A stretch of 64,000 bases of DNA from Aminithiophilus ramosus (lineage in GTDB: Bacteria > Synergistota > Synergistia > Synergistales > Aminithiophilaceae). This document shows, piece by piece, positions 48,680 to 56,639 of the stretch (the first letter of the stretch is position 1; the number at the start of each line of letters is the position of its first letter). The stretch is from contig NZ_CP072943.1 of the NCBI RefSeq assembly GCF_018069705.1, positions 868,001 through 932,000 of the forward strand. Reading direction: 5' to 3'. The notes below the pieces were generated by a model that was not told the DNA's origin, ran no database searches, and saw only the letters and a list, made by a program, of their open reading frames with translations. A program made the translations under genes and the position numbers.

Positions 48680-49942
48680 CTACATCTTGTCGCAGATGGC
48701 CTCGGCGAATCGGGAACAGGAGACCTCCTGGGCCCCCTGACGCTGACGGGCCAGGTCGTAGGTGACGATGCCCTCGCTGATGGCCTTCTCCATGCCGCCG
48801 ACGATGAGGTCGGCGGCCTCCTGCCAGCCCAGGTGCTCCACCATGAGGACGGCCGAGAGGATGAGAGAGCCCGGGTTGACCTTGTCCTGGCCGGCGTATT
48901 TGGGCACCGTCCCGTGAGTGGCCTCGAAGAAGGCCACCTCGTCGTTCATGTTCGCTCCGGGGGCCAGACCCAGGCCTCCGACGGAGGCGGCCAGGGCGTC
49001 GGAGATGTAGTCGCCGTTCAGGTTGGCCGTGGCCAGCACGTCGTACTCGGCGGGGCGGAGGAGGATCTGCTGGAACATGGCGTCGGCGATGCGGTCCTTG
49101 ACGACGATCTTCCCCTCGGGGCACTTCCCGCCGTAGGTCCCGAAGAGCTCCTCTTCGGTGATGCAGACGGAGCCGAACTCCTCGCGGGCCACTTCGTAGC
49201 CCCACTTGCGGAAGGCCCCTTCGGTGAACTTCATGATATTGCCCTTGTGGACGAGCGTCACCGAGGGACGTTTGTGGTCGACGGCGTACTGGATGGCCAT
49301 GCGGACCAGGCGCTTCGTCCCCGTGATGGAGATGGGCTTGATGCCGATGCCCGAGTCGTCGCGGAACTGCCTGGCCCCCATCTCCTCCTTGATGAAGCGG
49401 ATCATCTTCTCGCAGGCGGCCGTCCCCTGTTCCCACTCGATGCCGGCGTAGAGGTCCTCCGTGTTCTCGCGGAAGATGACCATGTCCACGTCCTGAGGGC
49501 GCTTGAGAGGGGCCGGGACGCCGTCGAACCAGCGCACGGGCCGGACGCAGGCGTAGAGGTCCAGGACCTGGCGGAAGGCGACGTTGAGGCTTCGGAAGCC
49601 GCCGCCGACGGGGGTGGTCAGGGGACCCTTGATGCCGATGCGGAAGTACCGGAGGGCGGCGAAGGAGTCGTCGGGGATGGCCGTGTCGTAGAGCCCCATG
49701 GCCTTCTCACCGGCGAAGATCTCCCACCAGGCGAGACGGCGTCGGGTGCCGTAGGCCTTCCTGACGGCGCAGTCGACGACGGCCTTCATGGCCGGCGTGA
49801 TGTCGACGCCGATCCCGTCGCCCTCGACGTAGGGGATGACGGGCTCGTCGGGAACGACGAGGCGCCCCCCCTTCACTTCGATTCTCTCGCCCCGTTCGGG
49901 CTCCTTGTAGTTCTTCAGCTCCAGGTCGGCAAAACGGCTCAT
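48680..49942 (-). CDS. icd: NADP+-dependent isocitrate dehydrogenase
   Basis: A 420-residue enzyme very close in layout to E. coli Icd. The substrate loop [13 protein letters not shown] holds the regulatory-type serine, and [20 protein letters not shown] and [13 protein letters not shown] are conserved. NADP specificity is supported by [13 protein letters not shown] (the Lys-Tyr pair) and by Tyr and Arg in VTYDLAR. It interconverts isocitrate and 2-oxoglutarate plus CO2; its place between aconitase and citrate lyase suggests the reductive direction here. The ATG at 49942 is chosen because AGGAGG then lies nine bases upstream; an earlier in-frame ATG touches the ribosome site. Confidence 0.96.
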   Translation of the reverse strand: MSRFADLELKNYKEPERGERIEVKGGRLVVPDEPVIPYVEGDGIGVDITPAMKAVVDCAVRKAYGTRRRLAWWEIFAGEKAMGLYDTAIPDDSFAALRYFRIGIKGPLTTPVGGGFRSLNVAFRQVLDLYACVRPVRWFDGVPAPLKRPQDVDMVIFRENTEDLYAGIEWEQGTAACEKMIRFIKEEMGARQFRDDSGIGIKPISITGTKRLVRMAIQYAVDHKRPSVTLVHKGNIMKFTEGAFRKWGYEVAREEFGSVCITEEELFGTYGGKCPEGKIVVKDRIADAMFQQILLRPAEYDVLATANLNGDYISDALAASVGGLGLAPGANMNDEVAFFEATHGTVPKYAGQDKVNPGSLILSAVLMVEHLGWQEAADLIVGGMEKAISEGIVTYDLARQRQGAQEVSCSRFAEAICDKM

Positions 49943-49983
49943 GCAAATCATCCTCCTCGGAGAATAGGGGGCGAGTTTTCCTT

Positions 49984-50003
49984 GATAAAGGGGCTCGCCC
50001 CTT
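49984..50003 (-). terminator. Terminator-like hairpin between aconitase and icd genes
   Basis: On the minus strand AAGGGGC-GA-GCCCCTT followed by TATC. The stem is short and partly shared with the T tract, so termination would be incomplete. Confidence 0.4.
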
Positions 50004-50045
50004 CGTACGAAAGGGGAAAGGAACGACCTCTTTTCCGTCTTTCCA

Positions 50046-51995
50046 TTAGAAGGAAGGAACGGCCAGACGCTCCTTCACGTAATTGAGCTTGCCTCCTGCC
50101 TTGACGACGTCGAGATCTTCCTGCCCCAGCGGCGTTTTGCAGGCGATGGGCCTATCTTTCGTCTCGTTTCTGATGATGAACGCCCCCCCGGCCAGAAGAT
50201 GCTCCGTCTCCAGCGAAAGATGGTCACCCTGATCGATGCCGTCGTAATCGGATTCATCGACGAAGGTCAGGGGAAGGATGCCGAAGTTGACCAGGTTGGC
50301 CAGATGAATGCGGGCGAAGCTTTTGACGATGACGGCGCGCACGCCGAGATAGCGCGGGGCGATGGCGGCATGCTCCCGGCTCGAACCCTGCCCGTAGTTG
50401 GCCCCTCCGACGACGAAGCCGCTCCCCGCCTCTTTGGCCCTGGCGGGAAAAGAGGCGTCGACGACTTCGAAGACATGTTCGGCGATGGCGGGGATGTTGG
50501 AGCGCAGGGGGAGGATCTTGGCCCCGGCGGGCATGATGTGGTCCGTCGTGATGTCGTCGCCCACCTTGAGGAGGACCTCGCCCCGGACGGTGGCCTCCAT
50601 GGCCTTCATCTCGGGCAGGGGGGCGATGTTGGGACCACGGCGGATGACGATCGTCTCCGGCTCCGGAGAGGGCGCCTCGAAAAGACCGTCATCGATGAGG
50701 AACGTCTCGGGCATGGAGAAGCGGAAGGGCTCCAGTCCCCGGTCCCGGGCAAAGGCACGGGGATCGGTGAGGACGCCCGTGACGGCCGAGGCGGCGGCGA
50801 CTTCGGGGCTGACGAGGTAGACCTTGCCCGTCTTGTGGCCGCAGCGGCCCAGGAAGTTGCGGTTGATCGTCCGCAGCGAAACGCCCTCCGTGGGAGGGGC
50901 GAATCCCATGCCGATGCAGGCGCCGCAGCTCACCTCGAGGAGGCGCACGCCGGCGCGGATCATCTTCGAAAGGGCTCCCCGCTCCGTGGCCTCGAGGAGA
51001 ACCTGCCGGCTTCCGGGTGAAATGCCGGCGTCGACGGAAGAGGCGATCTTCTGTCCGTCGAGAAGATGGCCGATGGAGAGAAGATCGCGCAGGGAGGAGT
51101 TGGTGCAGGAGCCGAACATGACCTGGTCGATGGCCATGCCCTCCAGCGCGGAGACCCTGACGACCTTGCCTGGCTGGAAGGGTTGGGCCACCATCGGCTC
51201 CAGCTCCGAGAGGTCGATGTCGATGATCTCATCGTAGCGGGCGTCGTCGTCGGCGGAAAGTTCCACCCAGGAGGACTCCCGCCCCTGAGAGCGGAGCCAG
51301 CGGCGCGTCACCTCGTCGCTGGGGAAGACAGACGACGTGGCACCCGTCTCGGCGCCCATGTTGGTGATCGTCGCCCGATCGGGGACGGAGAGGTTCTTCA
51401 CGCCGGGGCCGAAATACTCGATGATCTTGCCCACACCGCCGTTGACGTCGGTGTGGCGGAGCACTTCGAGGATGACGTCCTTGGCCGAGACGAAGGGCTG
51501 AAGGGTTCCGACGAGGCGGACGCCGAGAAGGGCCGGCATGGGGAGACAGAAGGGCTCGCCGGCCATGGCCAGGGCCACGTCAAGCCCCCCGGCTCCGATG
51601 GCGAGCATACCCACGGCGCTGGACGTGGGAGTATGGGAGTCGCTGCCGATGAGGGTTTTACCCGGCTCGGCGAAACGCTCGACGTGAAGCTGGTGACAGA
51701 TGCCGTTCCCCGGAGGGGAGAAGATGCTCCCGTGGCGAGCCGCCACGTCCTGGAGGTAACGGTGATCGTCGGGGTTGCGATAGTCTCCCTGAATCATGTT
51801 GTGGTCGACGTAGCTGACGGACCTTTCCGTCCTCACGCGGGCGACGCCCATGGCCTCGAACTCGAGGTAGGCCAGCGTCCCCGTGGCGTCCTGCGTCAGC
51901 GTCTGGTCCATGCGAAGGGCGATCCTCTCTCCGCGCCGCATCTCTCCCTCGACGAGGTGGGTCCTGATGATTTTCTCCGCGACAGTTCTGCCCAT
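50046..51995 (-). CDS. Aconitate hydratase, short (AcnA/IPMI-like) form
   Basis: A 649-residue [4Fe-4S] enzyme that interconverts citrate and isocitrate. The cluster cysteines appear in FGSCTNSS and [10 protein letters not shown], and other signatures are [30 protein letters not shown] and, in the swivel domain, [13 protein letters not shown]. It is shorter than classical AcnA (about 890 residues) and resembles the roughly 640-residue aconitases of anaerobes; homoaconitase or isopropylmalate isomerase activity is less likely given the icd and cit neighbours. The ATG has AGGAGGG upstream. It is the first gene after the two cobalamin riboswitches. Confidence 0.9.
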   Translation of the reverse strand: MGRTVAEKIIRTHLVEGEMRRGERIALRMDQTLTQDATGTLAYLEFEAMGVARVRTERSVSYVDHNMIQGDYRNPDDHRYLQDVAARHGSIFSPPGNGICHQLHVERFAEPGKTLIGSDSHTPTSSAVGMLAIGAGGLDVALAMAGEPFCLPMPALLGVRLVGTLQPFVSAKDVILEVLRHTDVNGGVGKIIEYFGPGVKNLSVPDRATITNMGAETGATSSVFPSDEVTRRWLRSQGRESSWVELSADDDARYDEIIDIDLSELEPMVAQPFQPGKVVRVSALEGMAIDQVMFGSCTNSSLRDLLSIGHLLDGQKIASSVDAGISPGSRQVLLEATERGALSKMIRAGVRLLEVSCGACIGMGFAPPTEGVSLRTINRNFLGRCGHKTGKVYLVSPEVAAASAVTGVLTDPRAFARDRGLEPFRFSMPETFLIDDGLFEAPSPEPETIVIRRGPNIAPLPEMKAMEATVRGEVLLKVGDDITTDHIMPAGAKILPLRSNIPAIAEHVFEVVDASFPARAKEAGSGFVVGGANYGQGSSREHAAIAPRYLGVRAVIVKSFARIHLANLVNFGILPLTFVDESDYDGIDQGDHLSLETEHLLAGGAFIIRNETKDRPIACKTPLGQEDLDVVKAGGKLNYVKERLAVPSF

Positions 51996-52128
51996 GACGA
52001 TCCCTCCTGCCTTTCCCTGAGCCGACGGATCGGCTCCCTGCCCGAGAAGAGGGCGAAACGGAACCGCCCCTCCCCCTCATTCGGAACTCCCTCTGCTGCG
52101 GAAGCCTTCGCGACCTACCCTCTCGACG

Positions 52129-52158
52129 AAAAAAGAGAGCCTCTTTTCGAGACTCTCT
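52129..52158 (-). terminator. Intrinsic terminator of the promoter-distal cobalamin riboswitch
   Basis: On the minus strand AGAGAGTCTC-GAAAA-GAGGCTCTCT (10 bp, one U-G pair) followed by six T. It stands about 100 bases after the aptamer and 134 bases before the aconitase gene, so it is the likely gene-off state. Confidence 0.8.
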
Positions 52159-52259
52159 CCTGGGGGCACGCGGCCGGACATCCCCTCCTTCTCCGAACGA
52201 GACGAAAGAGGAACCCCAGGCGAGAGTTCGAACGCCGCGAACCTTCACCTTTCGCGCCG

Positions 52260-52394
52260 CCAGGCCGGTCTCCTGGCTCCCCTTCATCCTCCGCCGACCT
52301 TCCCGCCCTCGAAAGGGCAGTGGCATCCCGGCTTCGTCGAGGTCACAGTGGCGGGTCCGCGCCGGATTCGCACCGGTCTTCCCGTTCACCTGAC
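52260..52394 (-). ncRNA. Cobalamin riboswitch, promoter-distal copy
   Basis: On the minus strand the aptamer reads in order: GGTGAACGGGAA, the paired GACCGG/CCGG arm, GCGGACCCGCCACTGT, GCCACTG, GGGAAGG, GGAGGATGA and the B12-box core AGCCAGGAGACCGGCC. These are the conserved blocks of AdoCbl/cobalamin riboswitches. It is followed by a terminator and then by aconitase. Cobalamin binding would be expected to favour termination. Compared with the upstream copy it differs at one base across the ~135-base aptamer. Confidence 0.95.
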
Positions 52395-52444
52395 GGCGTT
52401 TTCTTTATCTTTCCGATAGGTCTTTCGCTGGTCCGAAACGAACG

Positions 52445-52479
52445 AAAAAGGGGGGAGTCCGCAACGGACTCCCCCCTTT
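52445..52479 (-). terminator. Intrinsic terminator of the promoter-proximal cobalamin riboswitch
   Basis: On the minus strand a perfect 15-bp stem (52465-52479 with 52447-52461), 3-base loop, and a run of T. It lies between the two aptamers, so transcripts stopped here never reach the second one. Confidence 0.88.
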
Positions 52480-52563
52480 AAGGGCACGCCAGACAAAGAG
52501 CTCCTCAAAGGGCTCTCCGCCAGACGAACGTCCGATCTCCGCGAACTGTCTGCTGACCTTCTC

Positions 52564-52698
52564 CCAGGCCGGTCTCCTGGCTCCCCTTCATCCTCCGCCG
52601 ACCTTCCCGCCCTCGAAAGGGCAGTGGCATCTCGGCTTCGTCGAGGTCACAGTGGCGGGTCCGCGCCGGATTCGCACCGGTCTTCCCGTTCACCTGAG
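52564..52698 (-). ncRNA. Cobalamin riboswitch, promoter-proximal copy
   Basis: The same aptamer as at 52260-52394, shifted by exactly 304 bases with no insertion or deletion and a single base change (GATGCC versus GAGATG context: CCC to CTC on the plus strand). All conserved blocks, including the B12 box, are intact. It begins about 30 bases after the predicted transcription start. Its own terminator follows. Confidence 0.95.
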
Positions 52699-52735
52699 AG
52701 AATCATCTTTTGAGTTTAATTCACTGACCGCCGTG

Positions 52736-52764
52736 AGTATGAAAGAACCGGAGAAAAATGTCAA
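52736..52764 (-). promoter_or_regulatory. Promoter of the riboswitch-controlled acn-icd-cit cluster
   Basis: On the minus strand a perfect TTGACA, 17 bases, CATACT. The leader that follows is about 730 bases and holds both riboswitches. Confidence 0.75.
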
Positions 52765-52846
52765 TAGACCTATATTTTTCAAAAAATACTCTACGTTACA
52801 GTTCCATCACGACCCGCCCCCCGACGGAAGGTCCGGGAAGAAGGAC

Positions 52847-52891
52847 GGCGGCGACAAAAGGGGAGGCTCACGCCTCCCCTCGTCGCCGCCG
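52847..52891 (-). terminator. Terminator after the rubredoxin gene
   Basis: On the minus strand GGGGAGGC-GTGA-GCCTCCCC-TTTT, nested within an outer GGCGGCGAC/GTCGCCGCC pairing. It separates rubredoxin from the riboswitch promoter. Confidence 0.75.
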
Positions 52892-52903
52892 TTTCAAGCT
52901 GGG

Positions 52904-53065
52904 CTACTCCGTGGCCTCGAACATGTCCTTGCCGACGCCGCAGACGGGACAGACCCAATCCTCCGGAATCTCTTCAAAGGGCGTTCCCGGTGCGATGCCG
53001 GCATCAGGGTCACCGGTGGCCGGATCATAGACGTAGCCGCAGACGGTGCAGAGGTACTTTTTCAT
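52904..53065 (-). CDS. Rubredoxin
   Basis: A 53-residue iron protein for one-electron transfer. Two CxxCG motifs ([12 protein letters not shown] and [13 protein letters not shown]) bind the single iron, and the spacing and length are standard. In anaerobes it commonly serves oxygen and superoxide detoxification or other redox partners. The ATG has GGGAGGG nine bases upstream. It has its own promoter and terminator, so it is a single-gene unit. Confidence 0.96.
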   Translation of the reverse strand: MKKYLCTVCGYVYDPATGDPDAGIAPGTPFEEIPEDWVCPVCGVGKDMFEATE

Positions 53066-53103
53066 AAAGGCACCCTCCCCTCGTTGAGGTCGAAACTAGG
53101 CCG

Positions 53104-53132
53104 ATTATACAATTAATGTCGATCAAAAACAA
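53104..53132 (-). promoter_or_regulatory. Promoter of the rubredoxin gene
   Basis: On the minus strand TTGTTT, 17 bases, perfect TATAAT, about 40 bases before the ATG. Confidence 0.7.
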
Positions 53133-53140
53133 CCGTGCCC

Positions 53141-54241
53141 TCAGACCTCGAAGAGGCGAGCCTCGAGCTTTTCCGTGAGGCAGATCGCCCCCGTCTCGGT
53201 GATGACATAGTCGTCTTCCAGCCGCACGCCTCCTCGGCCCTCGACGTAGATGCCCGGCTCTACGGTGACGACGTCTCCCACCTCCAGGATGTCGTCGAAG
53301 CGGGGAGAGAGGCGGGGTGCCTCGTGAACTTCCAGTCCCAGACCGTGACCGAGGCCGTGGGGAAAGGCCTCGCCGTAGCCCCCCTCTTCGATGACGGAGC
53401 GGGCCGCCCTGTCCACGTCCCGGCAGGGGACTCCGGGAACGAGAAGAGCCGCGGCCCGGTCATGGGCGCAGGTGACGAGGCCGTGAATCTCCAGCAGCCA
53501 GGGATCGGCCGGACCGACGGTGAAATTGCGGGTGATATCGCTGAGATAGTCGCCGTAGCGGGCGCCGAAATCGACGGTAACCCAGTCGCCTCGAAGAAAG
53601 ACGCGGTCCGTGGGACGACCGTGAGGAAGGGCCGAGCGGCTGCCCGAGGCGACGATGAAATCGCTCGTCCCCCATCCTCCTTCGGCGCCGGCCGATCGGA
53701 TCTCGAACTCCAGGAGGGCGGCGAATTCGCGCTCCGTCATCCCCTCCCCGGCCTTGGCCAGCGTCCGCCGGAAGGCCAGAGCGGCCCGCTCCGCCGCCCC
53801 CCGGATGAGGGGAATCTCCGTCTCGTCCTTGCGGCGACGCAGACGGGGAAGCAGGGACGAGACGTCGACGAGAGGATAGCCCAGGGATTCGAAGGAGAGG
53901 TAGGTGCCATGGGTGACGCGGTCCCACTCCAGGCCGACGTTGCGGGGAGAGAGCCTCCGCAGAAGCGCGGCCAGGGCTTCCGAAAGACGGCCGCCCCGTT
54001 GTTCGAGGACCTCGAAGGGGGACTGGCGGCGGGCCTGGGCCAGATACCGTCCGTCGGTGACGAGGAAGGTCTCCGTCGAGGTGACGACGGCGGCGCCGCT
54101 CGTGCCGCGGAAGCCCGATAGGTAGTAGAGGCTTTCCCAGTTAGCTCTCTCGATGACGGGCAGGACGAAGGAGAAACAGCCCCGCTCCGTCATGAGTCGC
54201 CGCAGGGCCTCGACGCGGCGGCCGATGGGGCCGAAATTCAC
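53141..54241 (-). CDS. M24-family Xaa-Pro aminopeptidase
   Basis: A 366-residue cytoplasmic metallopeptidase that removes N-terminal residues before proline. The creatinase-like N-terminal domain (YYLSGFRGTSG) is followed by the pita-bread domain with the five metal ligands: two Asp in TVDFGARYGDYLSDITR, His in HGLGHGLGLEVHE, Glu in TVEPGIYV and Glu in GGVRLEDDYV. The GTG at 54241 has GGGGAG upstream; another GTG three codons earlier overlaps the stop of the preceding gene. It fits a peptide-fermenting life style. Confidence 0.9.
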   Translation of the reverse strand: MNFGPIGRRVEALRRLMTERGCFSFVLPVIERANWESLYYLSGFRGTSGAAVVTSTETFLVTDGRYLAQARRQSPFEVLEQRGGRLSEALAALLRRLSPRNVGLEWDRVTHGTYLSFESLGYPLVDVSSLLPRLRRRKDETEIPLIRGAAERAALAFRRTLAKAGEGMTEREFAALLEFEIRSAGAEGGWGTSDFIVASGSRSALPHGRPTDRVFLRGDWVTVDFGARYGDYLSDITRNFTVGPADPWLLEIHGLVTCAHDRAAALLVPGVPCRDVDRAARSVIEEGGYGEAFPHGLGHGLGLEVHEAPRLSPRFDDILEVGDVVTVEPGIYVEGRGGVRLEDDYVITETGAICLTEKLEARLFEV

Positions 54242-54246
54242 GGCCC

Positions 54247-55239
54247 TCACTCCCCTTTCAGCTCCAGAAGGCGCCAGAGCTCCTCGTCGAGAGAGGGAGG
54301 GCAGTCGCCGGGCCCGTCGACGACATGACCCACGACGGCCCATTCCAGGGCCGCCCCGTCAAGCCTTCTTCCGGCCTCGGCGAGATGCTCGGGAGGAAGA
54401 ACGGCGAGGAGGACGCCGGAGGAGATAAGCCTCAACGGATCGAAGTCGAGGGCCTGGGCGAGGCGACGGGTATGACGGTGGACGGGAACGGCGTCGCGAT
54501 GGAGGCAGAGCCCAAGGCGTGAGAGACGCGATATTTCGCCGAAACCGCCCAGGAGCCCTCCCTCCGTCGGATCGTGCATGAAGCGGGCCAGGTCACGAAG
54601 AAGACGCCCCTCGGGGACGACGGAGAGGAGCCCTGTCCAGGAGAGAACGTCGGCGAGAGCCTCCTCTCCCAGGAGGGGCGCGACGAGGTCCGGTCTGTCC
54701 TGGGCGAGGATGGACATCCCCTCGATGCCGACGTGTTTGGTCATGACGAGAAGGTCGCCGGGCTCCATCCGCTCGATCCGAAGGACGCGCCGCGCCCGCC
54801 CCAGCATGGTGCCCACCAGGACGGGCCTGTCGTAGCGGGGAGTGAACTCCGTGTGGCCGCCGACGACGGCCACGCCGAGTTCCCTGCAGGCCCCGTCGAT
54901 TTCGGCCATGAGGGCCGAGGCCTCGTCCTCTCCCTGAGAGGCGGGAAGGATGAGGGTGACGATGAGGTAGCAGGGCTCGCCCCCCTTTGCGACGATATCG
55001 TTGGCGTTGACCTGGACGAGAAGGCGGCCCGCCCCTTTCGTGGCTCCGACGATGGGATCGGAAGAGGCCACGAGGAAATCGCCCGAGGGCCAGGCGATGA
55101 CGGCGGCATCCTCGCCGACTCGGGGACCGACGAGAACCTCGGGACGGTCGGTCCCGCGATATTCCAGAACGTGATGTTCCAGAAGCTCGGGAGCCAGTTT
55201 GCCCGAGGGACAGAAGTTCATCTCAGGGTTTCTTTTCAC
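54247..55239 (-). CDS. AIR synthase/HypE-like protein
   Basis: About 330 residues of the PurM/HypE ATP-binding fold: VGPRVGEDAAVIAW, the glycine-rich NANDIVAKGGEPCYL, GGHTEFTPRYDRPV and MHDPTEGGLLGGF. The C-terminal cysteine of true HypE is missing (the protein ends LLELKGE), and no hyp genes are near, so hydrogenase maturation is unlikely. Selenophosphate or thiamine-phosphate kinase roles are not supported either. It overlaps the end of queH; the GTG at 55239 has GAGGTG nine bases upstream, and an ATG at 55221 is an alternative. The function is open. Confidence 0.7.
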   Translation of the reverse strand: MKRNPEMNFCPSGKLAPELLEHHVLEYRGTDRPEVLVGPRVGEDAAVIAWPSGDFLVASSDPIVGATKGAGRLLVQVNANDIVAKGGEPCYLIVTLILPASQGEDEASALMAEIDGACRELGVAVVGGHTEFTPRYDRPVLVGTMLGRARRVLRIERMEPGDLLVMTKHVGIEGMSILAQDRPDLVAPLLGEEALADVLSWTGLLSVVPEGRLLRDLARFMHDPTEGGLLGGFGEISRLSRLGLCLHRDAVPVHRHTRRLAQALDFDPLRLISSGVLLAVLPPEHLAEAGRRLDGAALEWAVVGHVVDGPGDCPPSLDEELWRLLELKGE

Positions 55240-55807
55240 GGTCTTCATCACCTCTTAGGCTGTAGAGACAGCCGCAGTATTTCTGCCGATAAAGGGCCAG
55301 GCGACGGCTCTCGGCGACGGAGCGGACGAAGCCTCCCCCCTTGCGCCAGATCCGATCGAGCCAGACCAGCCCCCGTCGGGCGGCCACCTCCCGACCGACG
55401 GCATTGACGGCCGTCACATCCTTGTGGGGACTGATGGTGAGCGTCGTCGCCAGAAGGGAGAAGCCCAGAGATCCGGCCAGATCGCCGGCGGCCTCGAGCT
55501 GGAGGCGGAAACAGAGGAGACAGCGTGCGCCTCCCTCGGGCTCCCGCGCCAGCCCCCGCGTCGTCTCGATCCAGGACTGCGGGTCGTAGGAGAGGACATG
55601 AAGGGGACACCCCAGGGAGGAGGCCAGGATCCGCGCCGCATCGAGACGGCGACGGAACTCCTCCTCGGGGTGGATGTTGTTGCCGTAGAAAAACCCCTCG
55701 ACGGCATAGCCCTCGGCCAGAAGATCGGGCCAGGGTACCGTCCCGTCGGGGGCGCAACAGAGGTGGAGCAGGACCTTTTCCTTCGTCTCAGGCCCCGTCG
55801 CCTTCAT
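55223..55807 (-). CDS. queH: Epoxyqueuosine reductase QueH
   Basis: A 194-residue enzyme for the last step of queuosine formation in tRNA, the non-orthologous replacement of QueG. The conserved cysteines and motifs are present: LLHLCCAPDG, FFYGNNIHPEEEFRRRLDAA, RCLLCFRLQLEAA and KYCGCLYSL. The family binds an iron-sulfur cluster next to a second iron. The ATG at 55807 overlaps the end of trmI, and GTG codons just before it are alternatives. It sits in an operon with another tRNA-modifying enzyme. Confidence 0.92.
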   Translation of the reverse strand: MKATGPETKEKVLLHLCCAPDGTVPWPDLLAEGYAVEGFFYGNNIHPEEEFRRRLDAARILASSLGCPLHVLSYDPQSWIETTRGLAREPEGGARCLLCFRLQLEAAGDLAGSLGFSLLATTLTISPHKDVTAVNAVGREVAARRGLVWLDRIWRKGGGFVRSVAESRRLALYRQKYCGCLYSLRGDEDREKKP

Positions 55808-56603
55808 CGGCGCCCTCACCCTCACCGCTCCCGCCCCGTGCGAGGACAGCCGTCGCGATGACGAGGTAACCGGTATGACCGATCATGGTGTCGTCGGGGC
55901 GGATCCGTCTGGCGTTGGTCCTGTAGGTCCGTAGGAAGGTCTCCAGAACCTGGATGTCGACGAAGGCTCCCTCGTTGAGGCCGTCGATGAGCCGCTCCAG
56001 CTGATTCGTCGTCGGCACGAGGGCGGCCAGGCGGCGGCCCGGAGCGAGGGCGGCGTGGGCGGCGTCGAGGGCCTCCCAGGGGGAGGGAAGATCGAGGACG
56101 AGGGCATCGACGTCGCGCTCCTCGAAGCCATCGACGGCCTCTCCTATGCGAAAGGTGACCCTCTCCTCGACGCCCCAGCGACGGCAGTTGTCGCGGGCGA
56201 TGAGGGAGAATTCCTCCCGCCGGTCGTAGCTGTAGACGCGGCCGGACTCGCCGACGAAATGACCCAGGAGACTGGTCAGGCTCCCCGAACCGGTGCCGCA
56301 TTCGAGGACGCGGGCACCGGGGAAGATATCCAGGTAGAGGAGAAGAAGGCCCGCGTCCTTGGGGTAGATGATCTGGGTCTGACGCCTGATCCGGCGCATG
56401 AATTCGCCCGAAGTGGGGCGGAGGACGTAGAAGAGCTGCCCTTTGCCCGTCGTGACGACCCCTCCGTAAGAGGCCTCGGCGACGCTGTCGTGGGGAATGG
56501 TCCCCGTGCGGGTTCCCTGAAAGGCGCCGCTCTTCAGGCTCAACAGATAGGAGTCGCCCTTGTGGGGCGACCAGAGAAGGACCAGATCGCCTTCGTTCAA
56601 CAT
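55788..56603 (-). CDS. trmI: tRNA (adenine-N1)-methyltransferase, TrmI family
   Basis: A 271-residue SAM enzyme that forms 1-methyladenosine at position 58 of the T loop. The N-terminal beta domain (LNEGDLVLLWSPHKGDSYLL) and the SAM site (RVLECGTGSGSLTSLLGHFVG) are typical, as is the RQTQIIYPKDAG segment. The ATG has GGGAGGT six bases before it. It follows the HD-GYP gene and overlaps queH. Confidence 0.93.
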   Translation of the reverse strand: MLNEGDLVLLWSPHKGDSYLLSLKSGAFQGTRTGTIPHDSVAEASYGGVVTTGKGQLFYVLRPTSGEFMRRIRRQTQIIYPKDAGLLLLYLDIFPGARVLECGTGSGSLTSLLGHFVGESGRVYSYDRREEFSLIARDNCRRWGVEERVTFRIGEAVDGFEERDVDALVLDLPSPWEALDAAHAALAPGRRLAALVPTTNQLERLIDGLNEGAFVDIQVLETFLRTYRTNARRIRPDDTMIGHTGYLVIATAVLARGGSGEGEGADEGDGA

Positions 56604-56639
56604 GACCTTACCTCCCTGAGAAGCGGATCAGAGAGGTCA

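Noticed and set aside
52210-52240. tRNA T-arm-like GTTCGAAC
   Set aside because: No acceptor, D or anticodon arms can be drawn around it. It lies in the linker between an aptamer and its terminator.
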